From assembly GCF_039544305.1 (NCBI RefSeq), contig NZ_BAABLK010000004.1:28661-92660 (forward strand): a stretch of DNA of 64,000 bases. The letters run 5' to 3'. The position numbers and the translations under genes are program-made. The stretch comes from Paeniglutamicibacter antarcticus_C (lineage in GTDB: Bacteria; Actinomycetota; Actinomycetes; Actinomycetales; Micrococcaceae). Position 1 is the first letter of the stretch. Each line of letters starts with the position of its first letter. The notes beneath the pieces were generated by a model. The model had not been told where the DNA came from. It was given only the letters and a program-made list of their open reading frames with translations, and made no database searches. This document shows positions 27,651-36,768 of this stretch, in pieces.

Positions 27651-28268
27651 ATGAAACATACAGCCGGAACCCTGAACCGCACTTGTCTGGCCATACTGGG
27701 CATCCTGATACTGGCCACCGGAGTACTGGGCCTGCTCCAGGCCGCCGGTATCCTCCAGGCCATCGCCCAAACCCCGGAGCCGGAGGCGAAAGTTGTCTCC
27801 GGGGAACTCCACCCATTCTTCGCCCAAACCTGGGTAGTGGCCCTGATGCTGGTCATCGGCGTTGTCTTTGGTGTCTTGGCCCTGGCCTGGATGATCGCCC
27901 AGGTTCCACGGAGAAACCTGAGTGAGAAGTACCGTTTGCACCTGGACACCACGCAAGGACGGACCACCTGTGAGCCCTCGGTACTGGCCTCTGCCATAGT
28001 GGAACAGATCAACGGCTTACCAGGGGTGGTCACGTCCTCGGCCCTGCTGCGCGGAACCGCCGACCAGCCGGATCTGGATCTCAAGGTCACCGTCAATGAC
28101 GGCGCAGATATCCGGGAACTGTTGCGCAAGCTTGAAGGAAGCATCCCGGCGGACGTGTCCACGGCATTGGAGAGCCCCATCCAGAGGTGCAGGTTGGAGC
28201 TCGATGTCAGCGCCCACACCCAACAGTCCGGAGCCGTGGTGCACTCCACCGGCACCGTCCTCCACTAG
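27651..28268 (+). CDS. amaP: AmaP-like alkaline shock membrane anchor protein
   Basis: A 205-residue protein with two helices (about residues 13-35 and 60-85) and a C-terminal domain of about 110 residues with Asp23-like strands. In Staphylococcus, AmaP anchors Asp23 to the membrane. The order Asp23, DUF2273, Asp23-like, DUF6286, AmaP on one strand makes this assignment likely. A purine-rich AGGAAGGA precedes the ATG. It ends the operon; I see no clear terminator. Confidence 0.78.
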   Translation: MKHTAGTLNRTCLAILGILILATGVLGLLQAAGILQAIAQTPEPEAKVVSGELHPFFAQTWVVALMLVIGVVFGVLALAWMIAQVPRRNLSEKYRLHLDTTQGRTTCEPSVLASAIVEQINGLPGVVTSSALLRGTADQPDLDLKVTVNDGADIRELLRKLEGSIPADVSTALESPIQRCRLELDVSAHTQQSGAVVHSTGTVLH

Positions 28269-28519
28269 CAACCCTGGCCACGGAGCCTCCATCTGCCTTT
28301 CCGCAGTGACATGAAGCCCGATACCAAGGGGCATCCCGTCGGACTCGTGGTGATCTTTCGCTTCTGCACGATGCCCCCTGAACCGCCAGAGGGGATACCG
28401 GAGCCGTTTCATTCTCCCTGCCCCGTCCCCGAGTCAGGATGAACCACTGCCTCCGCAACCGGTGGCCGGTTCGACGCTTTCGGGCAAGCTGACACCAGGG
28501 ACACGAGAGGTCACCCAAA

Positions 28520-29355
28520 ATGGGTATTGGGCGCACCAAAAGGGCAACGTTCGGGGAGGCTGCCTCTGCACTGGCCATGGTCTTGGCTCCCCCGACCGGT
28601 TCTCAGGCGCTGGCGGCCCCGGTACCTGCGGGAATCCAGGACACGGCTGTTCTGCACCCTGGCCCGTCTGAGGTTACTGCAACCATCGTGCTGGTGAACA
28701 AGAGATAGCCGCTGGTCCCCAAGACCTACGCGCCACCGCTCTCAACGGTCCCCGGCACGGGGGTCAGGTTGCAACCTGTCGTTGCCCGGGCCTACAAGAA
28801 ACTTGTTGCCGCCGCGCGCAAGGACGGCGTTGGCATCAGGCTCAGCTCCGGCTGCCGTTCCTAAGCGATCCAGAAGTCGTTGCTCGCGAAATACGCGCTG
28901 ATCTGCGGATCAACGTACGCCCGGCGCATTGCCGCCAAACCCGGAACCTCCGAGCACCCAACGGGGTTGGCCGTTGACGTGGGCAACCCGGGCTGCGGTA
29001 AGTGCCCTGCAGGGCTGCTTCGCCTCGGCGAAGGTCGGGACGTGGAGGGTGCGGAACGCCCACAAGCACGGGTTCATCCTGCGGTACCCCAAGGGCATGG
29101 AGAAAACGACCAGGGTACATTTACGAAACATGGCAGTTCAGGTACCTCGGAACAGCCCAGGCCAAAATGATGAAGGACTCCAGGGCCAAGACACTCGAGC
29201 ACCACTGCGGCGTTGCCTCGAGCCCCAAGGCCGCACAGCCCGCCGCACCAAAGACCTCGGTCGCCAAGGTACAACTGACCGGGGGGGGAAATCCGGTGTC
29301 TGGGTCCATGCACACGGGAAAAACCGGATGGATGAGCTCGAAGTACCTGCGCTGA
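28520..29355 (+). pseudogene. VanY-type D-Ala-D-Ala carboxypeptidase, decayed
   Basis: Homology-like blocks run in order over three frames. Frame of 28520: signal-like start, VRLQPVVARAYKKLVAAARKDG and SGCRS, SEHPTGLAVDVGNPGC. Next frame: QGCFASAKVGTWRVRNAHKHGFILRYPKGMEKTT. Third frame: YIYETWQFRYLGTAQAKMMKDSRAKTLEHH and an SH3-like TGKTGWMSSKYLR end. In-frame stops are TAG at 28706 and TAA at 28862. A zinc-ligand His expected in the WHxRY motif is Gln here (ETWQFRY), so the reconstructed enzyme would also be inactive. The gene is thus an old pseudogene, not a sequencing artefact alone. Confidence 0.85.
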
Positions 29356-29412
29356 GGGCCCGAACCCTGCGCTGGTGACAAGGCGCCGGCCCAGGGAAAC
29401 TAAACTGGTTCC

Positions 29413-31059
29413 ATGACTGCAACACTCGTGGCCAAGGACCTTGCCGGCGGCCACGCCCACCGAACCCTTTTCTCCGCACTGAACTTCACGCTCGCCCCCG
29501 GGGACGTCATCGGGGTGGTCGGCGCCAATGGCGCCGGTAAATCCACGCTGCTGCGCCTTCTGGCCGGTGTCGACACACCGCTGGGCGGGACGGTCTCCAG
29601 TGCCCCCGACGGCGCATTCATCGGCTGGTTGCCCCAGGAACACGAACGCGTCGAAGGCGAGAGAATCGCCGATTACCTGGCCCGGCGCACGGGGTGCGCC
29701 GCAGCGACGGAGGCCATGGAATCCACGGCCGAGGCGCTGGGTTCCGGGGCCCGCGGAGCCGACGACGCGTACGCGACCGCCTTCGACCACTGGATGGCTT
29801 CCGGGGCTGCGGACCTCGAAGACCGGGCACCGGGCACCCTGGCCGAACTCGGCTTCACCCTTCCCGTCGAGACGCTGATGACCTCGCTTTCCGGTGGGCA
29901 GGTCGCTCGTGTGGCACTTGCCGCCTTATTACTCTCCCGCTTCGATGTGGTGCTGCTGGACGAGCCGACCAACGACCTGGATTTGGCGGGGCTCGAACGC
30001 CTGGAGTCTTTTGTTTCCTCGTTGCGCACCGGGGTGGTCTTGGTCTCCCACGACCGCGAGTTCCTGGCCCGCTGCGTCACCCGAATCGTCGAGCTGGACC
30101 TGGCGCAGAACCAGGTCGCGGTCTACGACGGTGGCTACGACTCCTACTTGGAAGAGCGCGCCATCAACCGCCGCCACGCACGCGAAGCCTACGACGAGTT
30201 CGCGGACAAGAAGGCTGACCTGGTTTCCCGGGCCCGCACCCAGCGCGAATGGTCCTCGGCGGGCGTGCGCAATGCCATGAAGAAGGCACCTGACAACGAC
30301 AAGATCCGCCGCAAGGCCAACAGCGAGTCAAGCGAAAAGCAGGCCTCTAAGGTCCGCCAAATGGAATCGCGCATTGCCCGGCTCGACGAGGTGGCCGAGC
30401 CCCGCAAGGAATGGGTGCTGCAATTCGAGATTCTCCCCGCACCCCGCTCCTCCACCGTGGTCTCCACCCTCAACGATGCCAGCCTCACCCGCGGTGATTT
30501 CACCTTTGGCCCGGTCTCCGTCCAGGTCAATGCCGGTGATCGGATCGGGATCACCGGGCCCAACGGGGCCGGCAAGTCAACGCTGCTCAACCTATTGCTC
30601 GGACACCTGAGACCGGATACCGGTTCGGCGTCCATGGGTTCCTCGGTGTCCATCGGCGAAATCGACCAGGCCCGAAGCTATCTGCCCGACGACACCGCCC
30701 TGGGTGACGGATTCGAACTTACCGTCCCGGATCTTTCCCCCGCCGAGGCCCGCACACTGCTGGCCAAATTCGGGCTCAAGGCCCACCAGACCGCCTCGCT
30801 GGTGGCGGATCTGTCCCCGGGCGAGCGGACCCGGGCTGGCCTGGCACTGTTGCAGGGACGCGGGGTGAACCTGTTGGTTCTCGATGAACCGACCAACCAC
30901 CTCGACCTGCCGGCGATCGAACAGCTCGAGGAAGCACTCGAGGCCTACGAGGGTGCACTGCTGCTGGTGACCCACGACCGGCGGCTGCTGGAAAACGTGC
31001 GCCTAGATGCGCGTTGGGAAGTCGACGCCGGCACGGTAAAGCTCGGGATCAATTCCTAG
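29413..31059 (+). CDS. ABC-F family ATPase
   Basis: A 548-residue protein with two ATP-binding cassettes and no membrane helices. Cassette 1 has Walker A GANGAGKST near residue 37, signature LSGGQ and Walker B VVLLDEPTND. Cassette 2 has GPNGAGKST near residue 383, a variant signature LSPGERTR and LLVLDEPTNHLD. A basic linker with many Lys/Arg (KADLVSRARTQREWSSAGVRNAMKKAPDNDKIRRKAN) joins them. ABC-F proteins act on the ribosome, in antibiotic protection or translation regulation; which applies here is unknown. The short distance from the VanY remnant and intact frame show it is separate from that decay. Confidence 0.93.
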   Translation: MTATLVAKDLAGGHAHRTLFSALNFTLAPGDVIGVVGANGAGKSTLLRLLAGVDTPLGGTVSSAPDGAFIGWLPQEHERVEGERIADYLARRTGCAAATEAMESTAEALGSGARGADDAYATAFDHWMASGAADLEDRAPGTLAELGFTLPVETLMTSLSGGQVARVALAALLLSRFDVVLLDEPTNDLDLAGLERLESFVSSLRTGVVLVSHDREFLARCVTRIVELDLAQNQVAVYDGGYDSYLEERAINRRHAREAYDEFADKKADLVSRARTQREWSSAGVRNAMKKAPDNDKIRRKANSESSEKQASKVRQMESRIARLDEVAEPRKEWVLQFEILPAPRSSTVVSTLNDASLTRGDFTFGPVSVQVNAGDRIGITGPNGAGKSTLLNLLLGHLRPDTGSASMGSSVSIGEIDQARSYLPDDTALGDGFELTVPDLSPAEARTLLAKFGLKAHQTASLVADLSPGERTRAGLALLQGRGVNLLVLDEPTNHLDLPAIEQLEEALEAYEGALLLVTHDRRLLENVRLDARWEVDAGTVKLGINS

Positions 31060-31385
31060 CCACGCAGGACCCCGGTCCGCCGTGTGCACAGTTTGGGGAC
31101 GCCGGCACGGTGCCCCACCGGCCCGAGGCCTGTGCCTACGCGACCGTTCCGGACGCCTTGACTCTGTGGTTGCCGGTGGTAGCTTTCGCCTATGGACAAG
31201 CACCAGCACCCGCGGGTTGCCTCCGATGTCGCACCTGCGCTCGCGATAGACGTGATTTCCTGTGTCGGGGACTTGGGTATCGGTCGGGGCGGGCTGGCCC
31301 GCGGCAGGCTTTCGACGACCCTGCGGCGAGCCACCGGGATGCACCGTGCGGCACCTCATGATCTTTCACGGAAAGAGGCACCGCC
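31060..31385. other. Spacer after ABC-F gene
   Basis: About 325 bp. A 65-codon frame at 31192-31389 is open but resembles nothing and lacks a clear ribosome site, so I do not call it a gene. Confidence 0.35.
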
Positions 31386-31858
31386 ATGAGCCCCCGCCAA
31401 CGCCCTGACTGCCAGGATCGTTCTGCTGGCCGTTGTCACCATCGCCTATGGCGGCACCTTCATGCTCAGGGTCGTGACAGGCAAACAAGGGGCGAACGAC
31501 TTGCAGAGGAGCATGTTCCGGGCGGGCCACGCACATGCGGGCGTGCTGGTCATCCTTGGTCTTGTGGTTTTGTTGCTCCTGGACTCCGCCTCGGTCCCCG
31601 CCCGTGGAACCTCGCCAGCGACGGGGGTGCTCATCTCCGCGATCCTGATTCCTGCCGGGTTCTTCATTTCCGTGATCGGACACGACCCGGCCAGGCCAAA
31701 CCGCTTCGTCATCCTGCTGTGGATCGGATTCGGGGTATCTTTTCTGGGCTTTGATTGCCAGCGGCATTGGACTGATCACCGCGAACGTACGCCTGCCTGG
31801 TTGCCGGCATTGGCCCAACTCGGAGGCATCGTTTTCTCCGCCGTCGTCAACGGCGTGA
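31386..31858 (+). pseudogene. Small multi-pass membrane protein gene with two frameshifts
   Basis: The ATG at 31386 is followed by a run of five C. Removing one C gives MSPANALTARIVLLAVVTIAYGGTF, which continues into the long open frame 31462 onward with helices (HAGVLVILGLVVLLLLD, GVLISAILIPAGFFISVIG, NRFVILLWIGFGVSFLG). Near 31748 the homologous reading passes to another frame (ALIASGIGLITANVRL), ending at 31858. The family is unknown. The C-run fits a homopolymer frameshift or sequencing error; the second break makes real decay possible. Confidence 0.6.
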
Positions 31859-32051
31859 AATCCTGGTGGTCCACCGCAAGCGCCGGCGCTCGTCTGGGCT
31901 CGGTATTGCCGCAGCCACGCCCCAGACGCTCAGGGAACTTGTAGGCAATTTAGCCCGTAACCATTGCTTCGCAACACCTGCCCAATCATGATGGGTAGAG
32001 GACCGGATTGTGTTCTTCAGCATTCCGCTCAGTACGTCGAAGGTAGCCTCC

Positions 32052-32444
32052 ATGAAAAAGCCACTAGTCAAAAGAACCTCTCTTTTCCTGCTCCGTGCGG
32101 CACTGGACGAGCCGACGCTGCCGGCCTTGGGACCATCACCGCACAGGTCTCTGGTCAATGAAACCCCCACTTGTGAACACTGCAACTCGGACACCTATTT
32201 GGTCTATGAGCGCATCATCCTCCTTCTTGATGCCGCGCGCGTCCAACCGCCTTGCTGGGACGTCGAGGTCTGGTGCGGGCGGTGTGAATCGTTCTACGGG
32301 ATCCTGACAACGTTCGTCCCGGGCGATCACCAAGCGGTGCGGCTTGCGGCCGAGAATCCGCACTATGTCCGCTACGCGGCTCCCATCACCCAGCTCGCTT
32401 CCCAGATCCGCCCTCAGGGGCTGGTCCCCGGCTACACCACCTAA
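32052..32444 (+). CDS. Zinc-ribbon-like small protein
   Basis: A 130-residue protein of unknown function. Two CxxC pairs, CEHC (near residue 40) and CGRC (near 74), suggest a zinc ribbon. The rest has no membrane segment and a C-terminal tail rich in Ala, Gln and Pro. The ribosome site before the ATG is weak. It lies 12 bp before the YbdK ligase gene, so co-transcription is possible. Confidence 0.6.
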   Translation: MKKPLVKRTSLFLLRAALDEPTLPALGPSPHRSLVNETPTCEHCNSDTYLVYERIILLLDAARVQPPCWDVEVWCGRCESFYGILTTFVPGDHQAVRLAAENPHYVRYAAPITQLASQIRPQGLVPGYTT

Positions 32445-32456
32445 GGCTAAGAACAT

Positions 32457-33539
32457 ATGCGCACCTTTGGCATCGAGGAGGAGTTCTTCCTCGTCCGTCC
32501 CGACACCGGCTACCCGGCGGCTCCCACCCGCCGGGTACAAGAACAGATCATGAATCTGGGCGCCGGGAACGGCAGCATCCGCCCCGAGCTGTTGGCATGC
32601 CAGATCGAAAGCTGCACACCGGTCCTCACCCAGCGCGAAGAGGCTATCGAGTCCGTGTCCAGGGCCCGTGGCGAACTCAGCTCGGCAGCGCGTGAAGTGG
32701 GGCTGCAACTGCTCGGTATCGGTACGCCACCGCGGATCCCGGGCGTCCCCGCCACAGTCTCGGCGTCCGATCGCTACTACGCGATCCATGATTTCTGTCC
32801 CGGTATCGCTGCGGAGCACTACATCGCCGGCACCCATGTGCATGTGGGGGTCGAGGACCGCGATGCCGGTGTCGCTGCGGTCAACTCGCTGCGCCCCTGG
32901 CTGCCGCTGCTCACCGCGCTGGGCGCCAACTCGCCGTACTGGAGAGGGTCCGACAGTGGATTTGCTTCCTGGCGCACCATCCAGAACCGCCGCTGGTCGG
33001 TGCAGGGAATACCTCCGTTCTTTGCCGGGTCCAGCGACTATGACCAACGCCTGGATTTCATCCTTGCCTCCGACGTGGTCCTGGATTCCGGACACATAGG
33101 TTGGGGTGCCCATCTTTCCCCCCGCAACCCCACGGTGGAGGTCAGGGTTCCCGATGCCCAGTTGGGCACCTCGGACGTTGTCCTGCTGGCCCTTGTCGTT
33201 CGGGCCCTGGTGAGCACCGGATTGCGCAACCCTCCCAAGGAGTCTCCCGCCCCCCCGGAGGTCTTCGACTTGGCACATTGGCAGGCCGCCAAGTTCGGTA
33301 CCCAGGGAAACCACTACAACCTGATGGCCGGAACCAAGACCAGCATGTCCGGGATGCTGGCAGTGCTACACGCGTACATCAAACCTGCACTGGCCGAAAC
33401 CGGCGACACGGAGTACATACAGGGAGGACTGGAAAGGATCATGCGCGAGGGCAACGGCGCGGTGTCCCAGCGACGGTTCTTCCACGCCGGGGGTTTCGCC
33501 GAGGTACTCGAGCAGTCGGCTGCGCGGCTGCTTGTTTGA
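32457..33539 (+). CDS. YbdK-type glutamate-cysteine ligase (carboxylate-amine ligase)
   Basis: A 360-residue ATP-dependent carboxylate-amine ligase of the YbdK/GCS2 family. It starts with the diagnostic TFGIEEEFFLV and contains IAGTHVHVGVEDRD near residue 122 and LLTALGANSPYW. Members form gamma-glutamyl-cysteine weakly in E. coli; the true substrate in actinobacteria is uncertain. It follows the zinc-ribbon gene with a 12-bp gap and is followed by a GNAT gene after 54 bp. Confidence 0.92.
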   Translation: MRTFGIEEEFFLVRPDTGYPAAPTRRVQEQIMNLGAGNGSIRPELLACQIESCTPVLTQREEAIESVSRARGELSSAAREVGLQLLGIGTPPRIPGVPATVSASDRYYAIHDFCPGIAAEHYIAGTHVHVGVEDRDAGVAAVNSLRPWLPLLTALGANSPYWRGSDSGFASWRTIQNRRWSVQGIPPFFAGSSDYDQRLDFILASDVVLDSGHIGWGAHLSPRNPTVEVRVPDAQLGTSDVVLLALVVRALVSTGLRNPPKESPAPPEVFDLAHWQAAKFGTQGNHYNLMAGTKTSMSGMLAVLHAYIKPALAETGDTEYIQGGLERIMREGNGAVSQRRFFHAGGFAEVLEQSAARLLV

Positions 33540-33593
33540 AACGTAGTCTGCAACGTTCTGGTACGTTGCGTTGTCTTGGCGCACAATGTTGGC

Positions 33594-34136
33594 ATGAGGA
33601 TCCTGCTTCAAACCCCGAGGCTTGTGCTGCGCGAGTTCACCGCCGATGACGTCGAGTCACTGGTGGAGCTTGATGCCGATCCGCGAGTCATGCGCTATAT
33701 CTCCAACGGTGTTGCCACAACCCGTGAAGAAATCACCAACGAACACATTCCCTCATACCTTCAGTACCATCGTCGGGGCCCGGACTTCGGGTTCTGGGTG
33801 GCCCAGCTGGATCCGGGAGGTGAATTCATCGGGTGGTTCCACCTTCGCCCGGAACCCGGAGGCGATCCAGGAGACCCGGAGCTGGGATACCGCATGCGCC
33901 ATGCGTACTGGGGACAGGGCCTGGCCACGGAGGGGAGCCGGGCATTGATCACCCACGGCTTCGCCGTGGAATCGGTGACCCGAATCCATGCCAGTACCAT
34001 GGCCGTTAACATCGCATCTCGCCGCGTCATGGAAAAGTCCGGAATGCACCTGGTCCGCCTCTTCAAGGCCAACTGGCCGGTCCGCATCGACGGCGACGAG
34101 CTCGGAGATGTCGAATACGCCATCTCCCGCCAGTAG
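33594..34136 (+). CDS. GNAT family N-acetyltransferase
   Basis: A 180-residue acetyltransferase of the RimJ/RimL type. The N-terminus LQTPRLVLREFTADDVESL, LGYRMRHAYWGQGLATEGSRALITHGF (CoA-binding motif A, near residue 105), and NIASRRVMEKSGM (motif B) are typical. It could acetylate a ribosomal protein or small molecule. The ATG at 33594 is preferred to a TTG at 33576. Confidence 0.92.
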   Translation: MRILLQTPRLVLREFTADDVESLVELDADPRVMRYISNGVATTREEITNEHIPSYLQYHRRGPDFGFWVAQLDPGGEFIGWFHLRPEPGGDPGDPELGYRMRHAYWGQGLATEGSRALITHGFAVESVTRIHASTMAVNIASRRVMEKSGMHLVRLFKANWPVRIDGDELGDVEYAISRQ

Positions 34137-34240
34137 GCCTGTTGCAAGTCAGCCATGTGTTTGTCGGTCCAAGTCGCCTAGGCTGAGAATGACGCATCCA
34201 GCACCGCGGATCCGCCCGATCGGGCAGACAGGAGCACTCC

Positions 34241-34777
34241 ATGGACACCACACGCATCTACACCATCGGCCACTCCACGCACGAGATCGCGGAGTTCATC
34301 GAGATCCTGCAGGCCCACGGCATCGCCCGACTTATCGATATCCGCACCATCCCCAAATCCAGGCACAACCCGCAGTACAACGGCGATGACTTGGCCGCGA
34401 GCCTGGACAAGGTGGGCATCACCTACCACCGTTCCAAGGACCTTGGAGGACTGCGTCCGACCCACAAGGACAGCATCAACGGTGCCTGGCGCAACGATTC
34501 CTTCCGCGGCTATGCCGACTACATGCAGAGCGAGGAATTCGCCGCTGCCATAGAGGACCTGCTGGGTCGTGCCGGGGAGCAGGACACCGCGATCATGTGC
34601 GCCGAGGCCGTCCCGTGGCGCTGCCACCGTTCGATGGTCGGCGACGCCTTGGTGGTGCGCGGCGTCGAAGTCCTGGACATTTTTTCGGCAACCAAGGCCA
34701 CCGCGCACAAGTTGACGTCCTTTGCCGTGGTTTCCGGCACGGGGATCACCTACCCTCCGGAAGAAGACCCCACCTAG
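34241..34777 (+). CDS. DUF488 family protein, copy 1
   Basis: A 178-residue protein. It has the family start YTIGHSTHEIAEFIEIL, DLGGLRPTH near residue 66, and the conserved CAEAVPWRCHRSM near 121 with its Cys and His residues. DUF488 proteins often associate with stress or nucleic-acid pathways, function unknown. A clear AGGAG precedes the ATG. A second copy lies at 42557-43114, about half identical by eye. Confidence 0.92.
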   Translation: MDTTRIYTIGHSTHEIAEFIEILQAHGIARLIDIRTIPKSRHNPQYNGDDLAASLDKVGITYHRSKDLGGLRPTHKDSINGAWRNDSFRGYADYMQSEEFAAAIEDLLGRAGEQDTAIMCAEAVPWRCHRSMVGDALVVRGVEVLDIFSATKATAHKLTSFAVVSGTGITYPPEEDPT

Positions 34778-34864
34778 GCCTGGGGTGGCCGAAAGGTCCC
34801 ACCCGGGGTTGCCCGGTGTCCGGCCCGCTCTCGCATTGGTTCCTCGTCGGGAGGTTTAGCGCGA

Positions 34865-36133
34865 TCAGGCCAACGTACTGGTGATGCTGATTTCCGACTC
34901 CAGCGTTCGATGCACGGGGCACTTGTCGGCGATCTCCAGCATCCTGTTGCGCTGTTCATCGCTAAGGTTTCCGGTGAGGGTGATGGAGCGCTCGATGTGA
35001 TCGATCTTACCGGAAGTCGTCTCGCAGTTCGCGCAATCCTCGGCATGGATCCGGGAGTGGGCCAGGCGCACGCTGACCTTTTGCAAGTCGAGCTTCTTGC
35101 GCTGCGCATACATGCGCAAGGTCATCGAGGTGCACGCACCGAGCCCGGCCAGAAGCAGTTCGTAGGGCGAAAGCCCGGTATCGGTGCCGATCGGTGTCGG
35201 CTCATCGGCCAATACCGCGTGGTGACCCGAGGAAATGAGCTGTTGGAACGAGCCGTTGCCGCTCTCCTGCACCGTGACGATGCCGGGTTCACGTACGACC
35301 GAAGCGTCTTGGGCTTCGTTCCGGGTTGGTGCTGCGCCGCCAACCGAGGGAGCTTGATTTTCCTCGAAGGCGTAGCGCCCGGCCCATGCCCCGATGATGT
35401 CCGCTGCGAACTGCGAGTCTTCGCGCCGACTCAGCAGGTGGTCGGCACCGTCGAGCGCCACGAATGATTTCGGGTGCCGGGCCAGGGAGAAGATCTTCCC
35501 CGCTTCATCCACCGAGACGATCTGGTCGACCGGTGAGTGCATCACCAGCAGTGCAGCCCCGAGGGTTCGGATGCGCTCGGCCTGTGGCTGCGCGGCGGCA
35601 TCGGCCAGAAACTGCTCCTGGATGTTGAACCGGCGTCCGCCTAGCTGCACCTCGGCAAAACCCTGCTCGCGAATCGTCTCGACGCTCTCGCGCAGCAGTT
35701 CCTTGACGTGCAGCGGGTCCGCCGGCGCGGCAATGGTCGCGACGGCACGGACCGAGGCGATCCGGTGCGCTGCCGCCAACACGGCCGAGCCACCCAGGGA
35801 GTGGCCGATCAGGATCCGCGGCGCTTGGTAATTCTTCCGCAGGAAGTCCGCTGCGCTCACCAAGTCATCGATGTTGGAGCTGAAGTTGGTATTGCTGAAG
35901 TCCCCGTCGGATTGGCCCAGCCCGGTGAAGTCGAAGCGGAGCACGGCGATTCCCGAGGCCGTCAGCGCCTTGGAGACCCTCGAGGCGGCGAACACGTCCT
36001 TGCTGCAACTGAAGCAGTGCGCAAACAGTGCGTACGCCCGTACCTCACCGTCGGGCAGATCCAGGCGGGCGGCTAGCGCGTCGCCTTGCGATCCGGGAAA
36101 CTCCATCCTGGGTGATCCTGCCGTGTAGTTCAT
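34865..36133 (-). CDS. Bifunctional alpha/beta hydrolase / OsmC family protein
   Basis: A 422-residue fusion. Residues about 10-245 form an alpha/beta hydrolase with nucleophile elbow GHSLGG near residue 110, acidic residue near DQIVSVDEA and His near ALDGADHLL. Residues about 275-422 form an OsmC peroxiredoxin-like domain, with Cys in LLAGLGACTSMTLRMYAQRK and ADKCPVHRTLE. The OsmC part reduces organic hydroperoxides; the hydrolase part may process a lipid or ester. The ATG at 36133 follows AAGGGGAG; an upstream ATG at 36163 is unlikely. Confidence 0.92.
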   Translation of the reverse strand: MNYTAGSPRMEFPGSQGDALAARLDLPDGEVRAYALFAHCFSCSKDVFAASRVSKALTASGIAVLRFDFTGLGQSDGDFSNTNFSSNIDDLVSAADFLRKNYQAPRILIGHSLGGSAVLAAAHRIASVRAVATIAAPADPLHVKELLRESVETIREQGFAEVQLGGRRFNIQEQFLADAAAQPQAERIRTLGAALLVMHSPVDQIVSVDEAGKIFSLARHPKSFVALDGADHLLSRREDSQFAADIIGAWAGRYAFEENQAPSVGGAAPTRNEAQDASVVREPGIVTVQESGNGSFQQLISSGHHAVLADEPTPIGTDTGLSPYELLLAGLGACTSMTLRMYAQRKKLDLQKVSVRLAHSRIHAEDCANCETTSGKIDHIERSITLTGNLSDEQRNRMLEIADKCPVHRTLESEISITSTLA

Positions 36134-36768
36134 GCTCTCCCCTTGTCTTCGTTTGGTCATCATTCCGGCTCACACCTGGCGGCGTTTGTTGCTGCTGTCC
36201 TCAGGAAGTGCTCGGCTCCAGCAACTCGCCGATCTTCATCCTGTCGGGCTTGGGCATCGAACCAAGCGACCCCGAGCCCGGATGCGACGTCCCTCTGGGC
36301 GTCCCAGTGGGGATCAACAAGCGCGGCACAATTCGCAACACCGGCCCTCCTCGGTGAGGTATCTCGATCCTGGGGCACCGAATCGACCGGTACGTCAAAG
36401 ATTCTTGAGGCAAGTTCGGCGAGGTCGACGCACCGTTCGGGCGATTCGGGCACCCTGCCTGTAGCTGCACCTTGGAACTGTGGAACAGCATTGAGTCTCA
36501 TGGGCCCATCGTAGGCAACTGATTCTGACTAGGCAATATGGTCTAACTTCTTGTCCGCTGCCACCAGACGCTTCGTGAGAACCACCGTCAGCTGTGAAAG
36601 TGATCGATGCACTCATCCCTTTGTCCAAGGCCTCACGACATGAGATAGGAGGACCTGGGAGAGGCAACGTCTTGATCCTCTCGATCGGCCGAGCGGTTTC
36701 CGGGCCCGAAGAACTCTGCCGGGAAGAACTAATCTGGGGTGCAAGGCCAAGTAACAACGGAGGAAACC
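36134..36768. other. Region between convergent-divergent neighbours with possible GAF remnant
   Basis: About 635 bp with no well supported gene. One frame on the minus strand (36160-36501) has GAF-like sequence and is listed separately. The rest has no ribosome site-associated frame. Confidence 0.4.
36160..36501 (-). pseudogene. Possible remnant of a GAF domain
   Basis: A 113-codon frame with PERCVDLAELASRIFDVPVDSVPQDRD near residue 20, which resembles the first helix and strand of GAF domains, followed by sequence that no longer fits the fold. It lacks a ribosome site. I read it as an internally deleted GAF relic; the resemblance is by eye and may be chance. Confidence 0.3.

Noticed and set aside
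29413..31059. ABC-F as antibiotic resistance determinant
   Set aside because: Sequence alone does not separate resistance-type from housekeeping ABC-F proteins.
31192..31389. 65-codon open frame between ABC-F and the broken membrane gene
   Set aside because: No ribosome site and no recognisable sequence.
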